Positions 44,546 through 53,972 are shown, counted from the stretch's first letter. The stretch is 64,000 nt of DNA from Chromatocurvus sp964613795 (GCA_964613795.1 CAZTJR010000013.1:1-64000); one strand, 5' to 3'. Numbers and translations: made by a program. Notes: generated from the letters alone by a model not told the origin.

Positions 44546-46362
44546 TGTACGCCGGCATCAGCAAGCGTCTGCGGACACACCAGGCCCGACGCGGCATACC
44601 GCTGCCCGTCCTGGCGCTGATTGTCGCCCTCGGCATTCTGCCGCTTCTGCTAATCGCGCTGCGGGTTCTGGCGATTGCCGGGAGTGGCTGGCCCGCGCTG
44701 GTCGTGGCGGGCGACTGGCTGAACCAGCACCTGAGCCTGCTCTGGATTCCCACCGCGGACCGCACCGCCATCCTGCACGTTGTTCAATTGCCCCTTGCGG
44801 CACTGATGGTGGCGGTGACCCGGCTGAGCCTGGGTGTTCGAGTCCTGGGTTTTCGCGCCATACTGATCGCTATCGGGATGCGTGAAATTGGTGTTCTTCC
44901 CAGCCTTTTACTGATAGCGATCATCGCCGGGAGTGTCGTGCTCGTCAGACCACTCATGCGCCGCTCCAGTATGCCGCTCTACGCCCGCGTCTCCAGCATT
45001 CTCTCTATCGTCGCTGCAACGATGGTCATCGGCCTTCTCCTTGGCAGCGCCTTTGATATGCCCGTGCTGTCGAGCTTCGCCTTTTTCCCGGTAGTGATTC
45101 TTGCCATGCTGGCTGAGAGCATTGCCGACACCGTCGCCCGGGAGAACACGGCGATGGCGGCCTGGCGCACCGTGACCACCATTTTGCTGGCTCTGCTGAT
45201 CGCCGGGATATCCGCATGGCCGCCACTGCGCCAGCTCACGCTGGCCTGCCCAGAGCTCATTCTCACACAGCTGGTGCTGGTCATTCTGGTTTCGGAATTC
45301 ATGGACTGGCGACTGCTTGAGGACTTTCGCCCGGGCCAGCGCTCGGCAGACACCCCGACAGGACTGCATATTGCGGTCGTGCGCAATCGCTGGAGTAACG
45401 CGGTACTCAGACACACCGGCAGCACCGCGCCCAAACGCTACCGTCTGCGTTCAGTGCAGGCACTGGTGGATGCGCTTCGCGCTCACGGTCACACGGTTGC
45501 TGTCCTGGAAGCAGACGCGCGCCTGTTCAGCCGATTGAGGGATATTTTCCCGCGCGAGGCACTGGGCGAAGTCCCCGCGGCGCTCGTCATCAACTGTGCA
45601 GGCGGCGCACAGGGCAAGGGGCGCCTGTGCCAGGTGCCCAATCTCTGCGAGATGATCGGCGTGCCCTATACGGGTCCCGATCCGCTCGCCATGGCGGTGA
45701 TCAGCGATCAGCTGCTGATGTCACAGACTCTGGCGGCAAAGGGACTGCGGACCCTGTCCTGCCATGAGCCCGGAGACGCAGCGGACCATGACCCGGGGAA
45801 ACAGCACGGGCCCAGGCTGGTACTGCACCGCTTTCAAACAGACAGAGAACCCATCCTGGTGCGCAGCGCGCCTGCGATCACGCGTGCGATCAAACGCGTG
45901 CGCAACGCGGGCGACCTGCCACTCATTGCCGCGGTACCGACGGGGCGCCGGCTGCGTGTTGTCGTCGTTCGCGGAGCGAATGCCGGCAGCCCACCCCAGG
46001 TACTCCCGCCTATCGAAAGCCATCACGGGAAGCGCGGCTATCCACTGGCTCAGCTTGATCACGTCCAGCACAGCGCGCTGGCCGATGCGGCGCAAGGGGC
46101 CTTTGTCGCGCTGCGCTGCGCCGATCTGGCACGCATGGAACTCTGGCTGTCCCCCGAGGGCGAGATTGGCATTATCAGCGTGCGCGCCATCGACCTTCTG
46201 TCGCCGCGCGGCGAAGTCGCCGTGAGCGCTCGTGCGGCCGGCATAAGCTACCCGGCTCTGATTCAACGATTGCTCGAGTCTCATACGACGCCGGCACGCC
46301 ATGCATTGGCGCTCGGTCACCATCCACTCACTGTGTTTGAACCCGCGCGAGGTACCCTATGA
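44545..46362 (+). CDS. 7TM protein fused to a degenerate ATP-grasp domain (operon gene 4)
   Basis: A 605-residue fusion. Residues about 20-260 hold seven or so membrane helices and resemble the 7TM module usually found with an inactive transglutaminase: VLGFRAILIAIGMREIGVLP and FFPVVILAMLAESIAD are typical. Residues about 274-580 read like a D-Ala-D-Ala-ligase-type ATP-grasp: LHIAVVRNRW, YRLRSVQALVDALRAHGHTV, then QVPNLCEMIGVPYTGPDPLA. The residues that bind ATP and metal in active members look lost. The usual K-P strand reads LVLHRFQ and the E-x-N metal motif reads SVRAID. I therefore expect binding rather than catalysis, judged by eye only. It starts in a TGATG overlap with the HlyD gene. 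Confidence 0.75.
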   Translation: MYAGISKRLRTHQARRGIPLPVLALIVALGILPLLLIALRVLAIAGSGWPALVVAGDWLNQHLSLLWIPTADRTAILHVVQLPLAALMVAVTRLSLGVRVLGFRAILIAIGMREIGVLPSLLLIAIIAGSVVLVRPLMRRSSMPLYARVSSILSIVAATMVIGLLLGSAFDMPVLSSFAFFPVVILAMLAESIADTVARENTAMAAWRTVTTILLALLIAGISAWPPLRQLTLACPELILTQLVLVILVSEFMDWRLLEDFRPGQRSADTPTGLHIAVVRNRWSNAVLRHTGSTAPKRYRLRSVQALVDALRAHGHTVAVLEADARLFSRLRDIFPREALGEVPAALVINCAGGAQGKGRLCQVPNLCEMIGVPYTGPDPLAMAVISDQLLMSQTLAAKGLRTLSCHEPGDAADHDPGKQHGPRLVLHRFQTDREPILVRSAPAITRAIKRVRNAGDLPLIAAVPTGRRLRVVVVRGANAGSPPQVLPPIESHHGKRGYPLAQLDHVQHSALADAAQGAFVALRCADLARMELWLSPEGEIGIISVRAIDLLSPRGEVAVSARAAGISYPALIQRLLESHTTPARHALALGHHPLTVFEPARGTL

Positions 46363-46982
46363 AAAACTTCAAACTCATCCGCTCAGGCATTGCCACCAGC
46401 CCACTGCTCCGGGCCCTGAGCAGTGTAGACACTGCGTGGGATCTGCAAACCGGCCGGCAGGAGAAAGTGCGTGTACAGCGCGAAGCACTCGCGGTGCCGA
46501 TACGTGGCCTGCGAAAATCCTGCCTGCTCGGCAGAGCGCGGCGTGACGTCCAGGAGAGCCGCTGGACGACGGGGAGCGCCCGCTTTCCTCTCATACGCCA
46601 TTTTCTGCAAAGTGTTGCCGAAGATCTCGATTGCGGTCTCGGCCGCGCCAGGCTGGTCGCGCTGCCCGCCGGTCGACGGGTCTATCCACATATTGATCGG
46701 GGACGCTATTACCAACTGCACGACCGTTACCACCTGGTGCTGACATCATCCCTGGGTTCCTGGCTACGGGCGGGCGATGAGGAAGTGCGCATGCAGGCGG
46801 GAGAGCTCTGGTGGTTCGACAACCGGCAGATACACGAGGCGTATAACGATGGCGACGAGGATCGGGTCCATCTGATCTTTGATCTGCTGACACCGGCGGG
46901 CCGCAGGGAAGCGGATCGGCAGTTGCTCCAGGCACGCGCTGCGCAGGCAGGCAAGACCGAGACTGCGGCGGTGATGTCATAA
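46359..46982 (+). CDS. Aspartyl/asparaginyl beta-hydroxylase domain protein (operon gene 5)
   Basis: A 207-residue Fe(II)/2-oxoglutarate dioxygenase of the aspartyl/asparaginyl beta-hydroxylase family. The core metal and cosubstrate residues are in place: YPHIDRG gives His111 and Asp113, NRQIHEAYND gives His159, and EDRVHLIFDLL gives Arg169, which should hold 2-oxoglutarate. Bacterial members hydroxylate Asp, Asn or free and peptide-bound amino acids, often inside natural-product clusters. Its ATG overlaps the stop of the 7TM/ATP-grasp gene by four bases, so it is part of the same unit. It is the operon's clearest intact modifying enzyme. The substrate is unknown. Confidence 0.87.
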   Translation: MKNFKLIRSGIATSPLLRALSSVDTAWDLQTGRQEKVRVQREALAVPIRGLRKSCLLGRARRDVQESRWTTGSARFPLIRHFLQSVAEDLDCGLGRARLVALPAGRRVYPHIDRGRYYQLHDRYHLVLTSSLGSWLRAGDEEVRMQAGELWWFDNRQIHEAYNDGDEDRVHLIFDLLTPAGRREADRQLLQARAAQAGKTETAAVMS

Positions 46983-47004
46983 CCGCCCGCAGTCGTCCCC
47001 GCGC

Positions 47005-47679
47005 CTAGCGTGCCGGCATCAGATACACCTCCCGCACGCTATTGCGGGGATCTGCATTCACGGCATAGAGCACCGCATCGGCGACGTCCTGTGGATCGAG
47101 TTTGTCCGGCTTGGGTTCATCAAAAAACGGGGTGTTGACCATACCCGGTGCAATCACCGTGCAGCGCCCCTGCCACGTCTTCATCTCCTCAGCGAGATTC
47201 TGCGCAAAGCCGTGAACGAACCACTTGCTGGCACCATAGACCGAGCCCGCGATGGTATTCCGTCCCGCAGCGGAGCCGGTCATCAGGAAGTGGCCGGTGC
47301 TCTTGCGCAGGTGGGGCAGAGTAGCGCGTGCGGTGTAGAGCACGCCGAGAACGTTGACGTCGATCATCCGGCGCCATTCATCCGGGTCGCCTGCCTCCGT
47401 GCCGGCGGCATTGAGACCCGTACCCGCATTGGCAAAAACAGCGTCAAGCTGGCCGAATTTCTCCAGGCCGGCGTCAACGGCCTGCGACAGCTGTTCGTAG
47501 TCGGTAACGTCAGCAGCAAAGCCAATCGCACGGTCATCGCCAATTTCCGCCACAAGGTCTTGCAGGCGGTCTTCCCGCCGCGCGATCAGCACGACGCGCC
47601 AGCCCTGCTCTGCTGCCTTGAGTGCCGTAGCGCGACCGATGCCGCTTGACGCACCGGTAATCAAAAGTGTCTTATCCAT
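47005..47679 (-). CDS. Short-chain dehydrogenase/reductase
   Basis: A 224-residue classical SDR. LLITGASSGIGRATALKAAE (5-24) is the cofactor loop, and VLIARREDRL with its Arg after the second strand favours NADP. FANAGTG follows, then MTGSAAG with the Ser and VYGASKWFVHGFAQ with Tyr and Lys of the active site. The end of the gene converges on the five-gene operon with 22 bases between, so it is not part of it. The substrate is unknown. Confidence 0.9.
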   Translation of the reverse strand: MDKTLLITGASSGIGRATALKAAEQGWRVVLIARREDRLQDLVAEIGDDRAIGFAADVTDYEQLSQAVDAGLEKFGQLDAVFANAGTGLNAAGTEAGDPDEWRRMIDVNVLGVLYTARATLPHLRKSTGHFLMTGSAAGRNTIAGSVYGASKWFVHGFAQNLAEEMKTWQGRCTVIAPGMVNTPFFDEPKPDKLDPQDVADAVLYAVNADPRNSVREVYLMPAR

Positions 47680-47747
47680 CGTGTTCTCCCCGGTTTCCTG
47701 GAACTGCCACGATAGCCAGAAGACCCTGTGGCAGCGTCAGCGAAGGT

Positions 47748-49031
47748 TCAGTCGTCTTTCTGCCGATTCAGGTCTTCCAGCGCTTCATCACCTGCCGTGG
47801 CCAGACTTCGCAGGATATCCACCTCTGCGCTAATGCGATGGCGAACCTGATTCCAGAAGCGCTCCTGATCGGCATACGCTTCGGTATCACGCAGGCGCAG
47901 GCTCTGATAGCACTGCAGGGCCTTATCGGCAGAGCGGCGCATGGAAAAGGCTTCCGCTGTCTCCCTTGCCGCGCTGACCAGCGCTGCATAGCGATGCCGG
48001 TCGAGCGCGCATACCCAGTGAAGCGCATCGCCGAAGTCCTGTTGGCTTTCGTGCTGCAGAAGGCGCCCGTTGACGCCGTCCCGCACCACTTCCCGCACAC
48101 CGGAAGCATCAAGGGCAACCACCGGCAGTCCACTCGCCATTGCTTCGGTAAGCACCATGCCCTGCGTTTCGCTCTGTGATGTAAAGGCAAACAGGTTCAT
48201 TGCATTCATGGCATTTGCGAGGGCATGCCCTTCCAGTACGCCACAGTGCTTCAGGCGCTCACTCAGGCCCGCCTCTTCAAACCGCTGAACGATGGCTGCC
48301 TCGGCGTCACCACCACCGACCAGCAGGAAATAGCGGTCCTGGCCTTCCCGGAGAAAAGAAATGACACTGTCGGTCAGGAAACCCACGTTCTTTTCCCAGG
48401 CGAGCCGGCCCATATGGCCAACGACGAAGGCCTTTTCAGGAATGCCCTGCTCGCGGCGTAGTGACGCACCGTTACCCTGCGCGAAGCGTTCAACATAAAC
48501 ACCGGTGGGAATGGTTTCCACCGGTGTTTCAACACCGCGCTCCAGAAGCAGATTGCGGATACTTTCGCTCGGCGCCACCACCAGATCGGTCAAATTGGCG
48601 TAACAGGTAGCCAGCTCGATCACGAAACGCTTGAGCGCCGGCGAGTCCATGGGAACGTAATGCGTGTACTCTTCGTAAAGCGTGTGGTGCGTAAACACCA
48701 GCGGCCGCTGCAGCATGCGCGCAGCCCGCAGGGCCGTCATGCCGAGCAGAAACGGGTGCTGTGAATGAATGACGTCGGGAGCGAAATCCTCCAGCGTGCC
48801 CATCAGACCGCTGGGCAGCGGCAGTGCAACCGAGAAATCGCTGGCGTTAAAATTTTGCAGGGCCGGAATACGGACAACACCCGCTTCCTTCGTCGGCTGA
48901 TCGGTGAACGCCGGCGCAACCACAAGCACCTCGTGCCCCGCACGCTGATATTCCTCGCGAAAAGCCGCCACTGAACGTGCCACGCCGCCCACGTGGGGCA
49001 GATAGGTGTTGCTGATAAGGACAATGTTCAC
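47748..49031 (-). CDS. Glycosyltransferase, GT4 family
   Basis: A 427-residue GT-B glycosyltransferase. SNTYLPHVGGVARSVAAF opens the N-terminal domain with its glycine loop. HSQHPFLLG and VFTHHTLYEEYTHYVP lie in the acceptor domain. VVGHMGRLAWEKNVGFLTDS begins the donor domain, and FTSQSETQGMVLTEAMASGL carries the E-x7-E pair. Its ATG overlaps the stop of the glycosidase gene by four bases, and a DedA-type membrane protein gene precedes that. The pair may build and trim an osmolyte-like or surface glycan. Confidence 0.92.
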   Translation of the reverse strand: MNIVLISNTYLPHVGGVARSVAAFREEYQRAGHEVLVVAPAFTDQPTKEAGVVRIPALQNFNASDFSVALPLPSGLMGTLEDFAPDVIHSQHPFLLGMTALRAARMLQRPLVFTHHTLYEEYTHYVPMDSPALKRFVIELATCYANLTDLVVAPSESIRNLLLERGVETPVETIPTGVYVERFAQGNGASLRREQGIPEKAFVVGHMGRLAWEKNVGFLTDSVISFLREGQDRYFLLVGGGDAEAAIVQRFEEAGLSERLKHCGVLEGHALANAMNAMNLFAFTSQSETQGMVLTEAMASGLPVVALDASGVREVVRDGVNGRLLQHESQQDFGDALHWVCALDRHRYAALVSAARETAEAFSMRRSADKALQCYQSLRLRDTEAYADQERFWNQVRHRISAEVDILRSLATAGDEALEDLNRQKDD

Positions 49032-51283
49032 TCGTGGTCTCCGGCGGCCGTCGAAGGCGCCAGAAGCAATCTATCAGGTCCGGTCTCGATAACGTGATAG
49101 CCGGGTAATGCGGATGTCAGCGACGGCGGCGACGCATGCCAGTCCGCCGCCAGGGCAATCGCAACGCATTCATTACCCGCGTGCTCAATGCGCACACTGA
49201 CCTCACCGAATACTGTCGGCGCGGGCCCGAACGCCATGGGCTCACCGGTTTCCAGCCAGCGCTCGGGTATGCCACCGGCAAGTATCAGACTGTCGCCCTC
49301 CTCGCGCAGAAAACAGTTGCGCAGCATCAATACCCATTCCGCCGCCGCCCAGACGTGGTGTCCATCGCCCATGCAGCCGCCGCCGGTTTGCGGGTGAATG
49401 GCCTCGGGCCACTGCCCGGTGGGACTGGCGAGCCGGGCCACGGCGTCCATGAGTTCAAGCGCGCGGGGATCTCCGGCACGCAGCAGCACCTGTGCCACCT
49501 GCAGCGTGAGGTAGGCATTCTGGCCGGAGTGAATCATGTCCTGGAAGAAGGCACCGTGCACAAAACACGCCTCTATCAGGTAATCGGCGCAATCCAGCAG
49601 ACGCGGATCCTGCGCAGGCTGCAGCTGCAGGGGATAACCCGCGACAATGGAACCCACGGCGCCTGCATCGAGGCGCCGATAGGGGGCCGCGGGCATGGCC
49701 GGGCGCCCCAGACGCTCCTCGCAGGTCGCAAGACTGCGATCAACCGCGCGTTGCAGGCGCTGCGCGCTATCACGGCAGCGTCGTGCCGCATCGGCATCGC
49801 TGTCCTCCAGCATATCCGCTGCGGCCTGCAGTCCCGCCACGCTCCAGAAGTCGTCCCAGTAATAATAGTCATTGGGGCCGAGATGCTCGGCGCTGAAACC
49901 GGCCGGGAGGAGTCCGGCATGCGGTGTCGGTGGCGACTCCGGCAGACACTTGCGTGTGATCCAGCGCGCGGCGCGATCGATCGGGTCGCGCCAATGAGCC
50001 GGCGCCGACTCACCGCTGAAACGCCGATAACGGTCGAGAAGCCACAAGACTTCGCCATTGGAATCCCACTCACCTTCCTGGGAACGGAAGTAACCAAACC
50101 GCGTCTGTCGATGGAAAAAGCGCTCAATCGCACGCCGCCCGCGCGCTTCCAGGCCAACACTCAGCAGGGCATTAACGATAAAGGCAGCATCGCGGAACCA
50201 GAATCGCTTGTAAGTCGAGGGCCCCGGATAGGCGTCACCGGGGCTGTGCAGCACCAGAGAGGTGATCGCCGCTTCGTAGAGGAAGCGGTAATGCGGGTCC
50301 GGACACTGCAGTTGACTCGCAGCCGCACGCTCAGCCGCCCAGGCGTCATTCGTCAGCGCGGTCGACACAGTCTCGTTGAGCGGGATGCGCGCCTCGATTT
50401 CACCCTCGCCCACGATATTCCAGCTCGCGGCTGCAGAGGCGAGACCGACAGGACAATGAACGGCTGTCGCCTGCTCATCCGTCGTCAATTTGAACAGGAC
50501 GTCCCCTTCACTGTACGTGGAGACGTGGTGGCGCTCAGGCGCCCGGTTGAGGTACACCGAGGGCTCGCCATCAATGTGCCACTGAGTGCCGCCGCTTTCC
50601 AGCGCGATATCGGACACGAAGCTGACCCCTTCCGGGTTCTGTGGGCGAACACCCAGTACCAGTTGAGCGCGCCCCCCGCGACGGTCGGTCGCGCGCACCG
50701 TCAGGTGACAGACCGCCTCGCCGGCCTCCTCGATCACGGCTGCCCGGCACGTCAGCGTCAGCTCCTCGTTTTCGCTTCGCGTGACCACTGCAACGCCGCT
50801 GTCAAAATCGTAGGCCTGCGTAGACTCGCTCGCCCGGGATGGAAAGAGGCGCCGCCCATCCTCTGACAGGACCCAGGCATCAAGAGACCAGCCATCGAGA
50901 AAAGGGGTGAGCAGACCGCGGGGGTCAACGATCGGCAGGCCCTCAAGGTCGGGATAACCGATGGCCGTCCAGTTGCGGTGCGTAAGATTGACGTGCGTGA
51001 CGGAAAAGGCACGCGGCAGAAAGGCCCGGTCGTGGGGGTCGTACTGTCGCTCTACCCAGTAAGGCCAGATCCAGTCCAGGTTGTGCTGTATCACCTTGCT
51101 GTTGATCAGTCCGCGGGCGTGGAATACCACGCCGGCACGCAATAGCTCGATGGGCTCGCCCACTTCCGATGGCTGCGCGAGGCCGCGCAAGCGACCGAGA
51201 ATTTCCAGGGGGTCGAGAAAGCCCTGCGAGGTCGCCGCCTTGCGGATCACCCAGCGCAGGGGAAGCCAGCTCCACCATTTCAT
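49028..51283 (-). CDS. Six-hairpin glycosidase, amylo-alpha-1,6-glucosidase-like
   Basis: From the ATG at 51283 the protein has 751 residues; the longer frame adds 39 unrelated residues and runs into the upstream gene. An N-terminal beta-rich domain (to about 300) is followed by an (alpha/alpha)6 barrel. TYKRFWFRDAAFIVNALLSV is the debranching-enzyme-like signature with a catalytic-type Asp. WDSNGEVLWLLDRYRRFSGE and GQWPEAIHPQTGGGCMGDGH are later barrel motifs. It probably cleaves alpha-glucosidic bonds. The start overlaps the DedA-type stop (ATGA), and its stop overlaps the glycosyltransferase start, so the three genes form a tight operon. Confidence 0.8.
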   Translation of the reverse strand: MKWWSWLPLRWVIRKAATSQGFLDPLEILGRLRGLAQPSEVGEPIELLRAGVVFHARGLINSKVIQHNLDWIWPYWVERQYDPHDRAFLPRAFSVTHVNLTHRNWTAIGYPDLEGLPIVDPRGLLTPFLDGWSLDAWVLSEDGRRLFPSRASESTQAYDFDSGVAVVTRSENEELTLTCRAAVIEEAGEAVCHLTVRATDRRGGRAQLVLGVRPQNPEGVSFVSDIALESGGTQWHIDGEPSVYLNRAPERHHVSTYSEGDVLFKLTTDEQATAVHCPVGLASAAASWNIVGEGEIEARIPLNETVSTALTNDAWAAERAAASQLQCPDPHYRFLYEAAITSLVLHSPGDAYPGPSTYKRFWFRDAAFIVNALLSVGLEARGRRAIERFFHRQTRFGYFRSQEGEWDSNGEVLWLLDRYRRFSGESAPAHWRDPIDRAARWITRKCLPESPPTPHAGLLPAGFSAEHLGPNDYYYWDDFWSVAGLQAAADMLEDSDADAARRCRDSAQRLQRAVDRSLATCEERLGRPAMPAAPYRRLDAGAVGSIVAGYPLQLQPAQDPRLLDCADYLIEACFVHGAFFQDMIHSGQNAYLTLQVAQVLLRAGDPRALELMDAVARLASPTGQWPEAIHPQTGGGCMGDGHHVWAAAEWVLMLRNCFLREEGDSLILAGGIPERWLETGEPMAFGPAPTVFGEVSVRIEHAGNECVAIALAADWHASPPSLTSALPGYHVIETGPDRLLLAPSTAAGDHE

Positions 51284-51993
51284 GTTTCGCGGATCTCCTG
51301 TGCGTTTGCCTCGTAACGGGACAATGCTCGCCGCGCAAGGCGGTTGAGGTAGATTACCGCCACCACCGTCGCAACAAAGCCTATGCCGTAAACTGCCCAC
51401 TCGACGGGCGTTCGCCCATATTCCCGCACCTCCACCGTCACCAGATCGGCAGCCAGCGAGCCCAGATAAACGTTATGCAGCGAGAAGGGCACCAGCCCGA
51501 TCAGCGTGCCAAGGGCATAGCCGCGGAAGCTGAATCCGGTCAATCCAAAGTAGTAATTCGACAGTTTACCGGGGAAAAAGGGAATCAGGCGCGTCAGCAG
51601 CACCACCTGAAAATCATGCTGCTCCATCTCCTGCGTAACCGAATAAAACCGCGCGTGGCTGCGGATCCAGTTGCGCAGACGCTCACCGCTGCAATAGCGC
51701 GATATCAGGAAGGCCAGGCAGGCACCGAGCGTCGTGCCGATAACCACGTAGGTCGTTCCTTCAAGCACCCCGAAGACAAAGCCGGCACCGGTGGTGAACA
51801 GTACGCCAGGCAGAAGCAGGACCACGGCCGCCGCCATGAACAGGACAAACCAGACGATCGACAGCATCCCCTGGTTTTCAACCCAGCGCAGGACATGCAA
51901 AATCTGTTCGTCGATATCCAGCCAGAAAAGCACTGCGACGAGCGCTGCCACCGCGAGCGCGGAGGCGGCTATGGCGGCTATTGGTGACTGCAT
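51280..51993 (-). CDS. DedA/TVP38 (VTT-domain) membrane protein
   Basis: A 237-residue protein with five or six membrane helices. LPGVLFTTGAGFVFGVLEGT is the conserved re-entrant segment of the VTT fold, and FFPGKLSNYYFGLTGFSFRG the second conserved block. VTT proteins are linked to lipid scrambling and undecaprenyl-phosphate recycling. That would suit the glycosyltransferase and glycosidase translated from the same message. It begins the operon. The 220 bp upstream (51994-52213) shows no gene or clear promoter to me. Confidence 0.88.
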   Translation of the reverse strand: MQSPIAAIAASALAVAALVAVLFWLDIDEQILHVLRWVENQGMLSIVWFVLFMAAAVVLLLPGVLFTTGAGFVFGVLEGTTYVVIGTTLGACLAFLISRYCSGERLRNWIRSHARFYSVTQEMEQHDFQVVLLTRLIPFFPGKLSNYYFGLTGFSFRGYALGTLIGLVPFSLHNVYLGSLAADLVTVEVREYGRTPVEWAVYGIGFVATVVAVIYLNRLARRALSRYEANAQEIRET

Positions 51994-52213
51994 GCCAATA
52001 CCGTAGCAGGGATGGGGCCGTGGCTGCCAGTATCCGTGATACGCGGATTCATGTCATCGCCGCAGATACGAATGCCAGCTGGGCTCCTGTCCGGCGCCGG
52101 ATGCGGGGCGATGGGGCGTTAGTGCCGTTACGCTCAGCCTGGGTGTCTACCCAATCAACCGCGCCGCGGGATCGTTGGATAACTGCCCGTTTGTGCGTGC
52201 AGCGCCCGCGCGC

Positions 52214-53029
52214 TCAGATTTCCTCCCGAACCTGCGCGTAGGCCAGGGCGGCAAAAATCCCCGTTCCCCCAACGACATTCCCGAAAAACGCCGGAAGGAC
52301 GCCACAGAGAACGGCAGCCGACACGCCAAGCTCGCCCCGTGCAACGAGAATAAACAGCTCGGTAGAACCGGCCACCACATGGGACATCCCGCCAAGGCCG
52401 ATCATGTAAGTCAGGATAATAATCATCAGGACCTCGCCCGCACTTTCCATTCTGGGCAGGACCCACACCAGTGCCGCAATAATGAAACCGGCGGGAATGC
52501 CCCAGGCAAAATGCTCAATCGCCGTCGCCGAGGCGTAGTGACGCGATATCGACAGCACACCCTCAAACCGGGCTTCTGGCAAAATATGGCCAAAAACCAG
52601 CACCAGGGCCGCGGCGGCACAGCCGACCATGTTCGCGCTGAAGACAATGCCCCAAAGGCGTGCCGTGTGATAGAAATTCAGCGCCGTGGGCGCTAGAAAC
52701 AGGGGCAGTATCGGGGTGATCGTGTTTTCGGTAAACAGCTGCATCCGGCCGAGAATGACAATGAGGAAACCGACCGTGTAGCCGAGGTTGGTGATACCCG
52801 GCGCCCAGGCCTTGTCGGGAAGGATCGATGCGAGAAAACCCATGCACACGACGGAAAGGCTGATAGCCAGACCCGCCGCAACGCCCGACCACCATAACGC
52901 GCTGAATCCACGCTTCAGTTCGTGTTCTCCATCACGCCGAATCGCTTCAAAAATGACAGGTGAAGGCACGTTCTCATGCTCGTCTACCTGTTCCTCTTCA
53001 ACGCGATCAAGATCCGCACCTCTGGACAT
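52214..53029 (-). CDS. Formate/nitrite transporter (FNT) family protein
   Basis: A 271-residue channel with six membrane helices after a charged N-terminus of about 40 residues. GFSALWWSGVAAGLAISLSV is the first helix, GRMQLFTENTITPILPLF carries the conserved motif after helix 2, and LTYMIGLGGMSHVVAGSTEL includes the His that gates these pores. FGNVVGGTGIFAAL resembles the FNT signature. Members carry formate, nitrite, hydrosulfide or lactate. The acidic N-terminal extension is typical of an FNT subgroup of unknown substrate. It stands alone. Confidence 0.9.
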   Translation of the reverse strand: MSRGADLDRVEEEQVDEHENVPSPVIFEAIRRDGEHELKRGFSALWWSGVAAGLAISLSVVCMGFLASILPDKAWAPGITNLGYTVGFLIVILGRMQLFTENTITPILPLFLAPTALNFYHTARLWGIVFSANMVGCAAAALVLVFGHILPEARFEGVLSISRHYASATAIEHFAWGIPAGFIIAALVWVLPRMESAGEVLMIIILTYMIGLGGMSHVVAGSTELFILVARGELGVSAAVLCGVLPAFFGNVVGGTGIFAALAYAQVREEI

Positions 53030-53096
53030 TCCTCGACCCCCTCCTGACCCCGGAACCGCGATCGCCTGAGAAAGCCGCCAGTGCCAGCCAGTCGAC

Positions 53097-53972
53097 TCAG
53101 CCAGTCAGGCCCCGCCGGGCCTGCAACCGCAAGCCGGTAAGATACCCCATTACCGGCAGCAACATGAGAATACCGTACATCACCGGCGCAATGGTCATGG
53201 CAGGGTTGCCGAGGATTGTGCCGGTCACCAGGATGGCCGTGCCGCCGTTCTGGATGGAGGTTTCAATGGCAATGGTTCGCGCGTCCCGGGGGTCACGGCG
53301 CAAAGAGCGGGCAAGGGCGTAGCCGGCCACAAGCGCCGCACTTGCCAGAAGCAGTGCCGGCATCGCGGTAAGAGCGAGAAACTCGGGCATTCGAGCCCAG
53401 TTCTGCGCAATGATTCCAGCAATGACCGCCAGCAACATAAGAAAGGGAAGCCGGGTCATCCAGAATTCGTAACGCTCACATAACGCACGATGGTAGTGCC
53501 GCAGGATCATGCCTAGCGTCACCGGAACCAGCGTCACCGCCGTCAGTTTGCCAACAGTGGACAGAAAAGGGAGCGCAATCTCTGTATCACCAGCGAAACG
53601 GCTGTCTATGATCCAGCCGGCCACGAGCGGCAGGCTGAAGGGTGTAATCAGGCTAACAATCGCGGTAAGCGCAATGGACAGAGCGAGATTGCCGCCCACC
53701 AGGTAGGAGAAGACGTTTGACGTGGTGCCACCGGGACTCAGGGCAAGAATCATGAAGCCGATCATGATTTCCGGTGGCAACGGCAGTCCCGACAGAAGCA
53801 GGAAGGCAAGACCTGGCAGCAACAGCATCTGGGAGGCAAGACCGCAAAGGACGCTTGCGGGACGCGCCCACAGCGCTCGAAAATCACCCGGGCTGAGATT
53901 GGCGCCCATGCTGAACATCATGATGAACAGGGTGAGCGGCAGCGCAATGGCAAGAACAAGGTCCTGGTTCAC
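53097..53972 (-). CDS. Bile acid:sodium symporter family transporter
   Basis: A ten-helix BASS-type carrier of about 291 residues. The start is the GTG at 53972, which overlaps the UbiA-type stop in a GTGA junction with GGTGGGG just upstream; the longer frame simply reads the other gene out of frame. LFIMMFSMGANLSPGDFRAL is the first core motif, ILALSPGGTTSNVFSYLVGG the crossover with its Gly-Gly-Thr-x-Ser, and IAIETSIQNGGTAILV the second crossover. Substrates in bacteria include pantoate, sulfate and keto acids. Coupling to a prenyltransferase gene is notable but unexplained. Confidence 0.9.
   Translation of the reverse strand: MNQDLVLAIALPLTLFIMMFSMGANLSPGDFRALWARPASVLCGLASQMLLLPGLAFLLLSGLPLPPEIMIGFMILALSPGGTTSNVFSYLVGGNLALSIALTAIVSLITPFSLPLVAGWIIDSRFAGDTEIALPFLSTVGKLTAVTLVPVTLGMILRHYHRALCERYEFWMTRLPFLMLLAVIAGIIAQNWARMPEFLALTAMPALLLASAALVAGYALARSLRRDPRDARTIAIETSIQNGGTAILVTGTILGNPAMTIAPVMYGILMLLPVMGYLTGLRLQARRGLTG

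Noticed and set aside
49136..50866. 576-residue plus-strand frame
   Set aside because: Antisense to the six-hairpin glycosidase; composition follows the opposite strand's codons.
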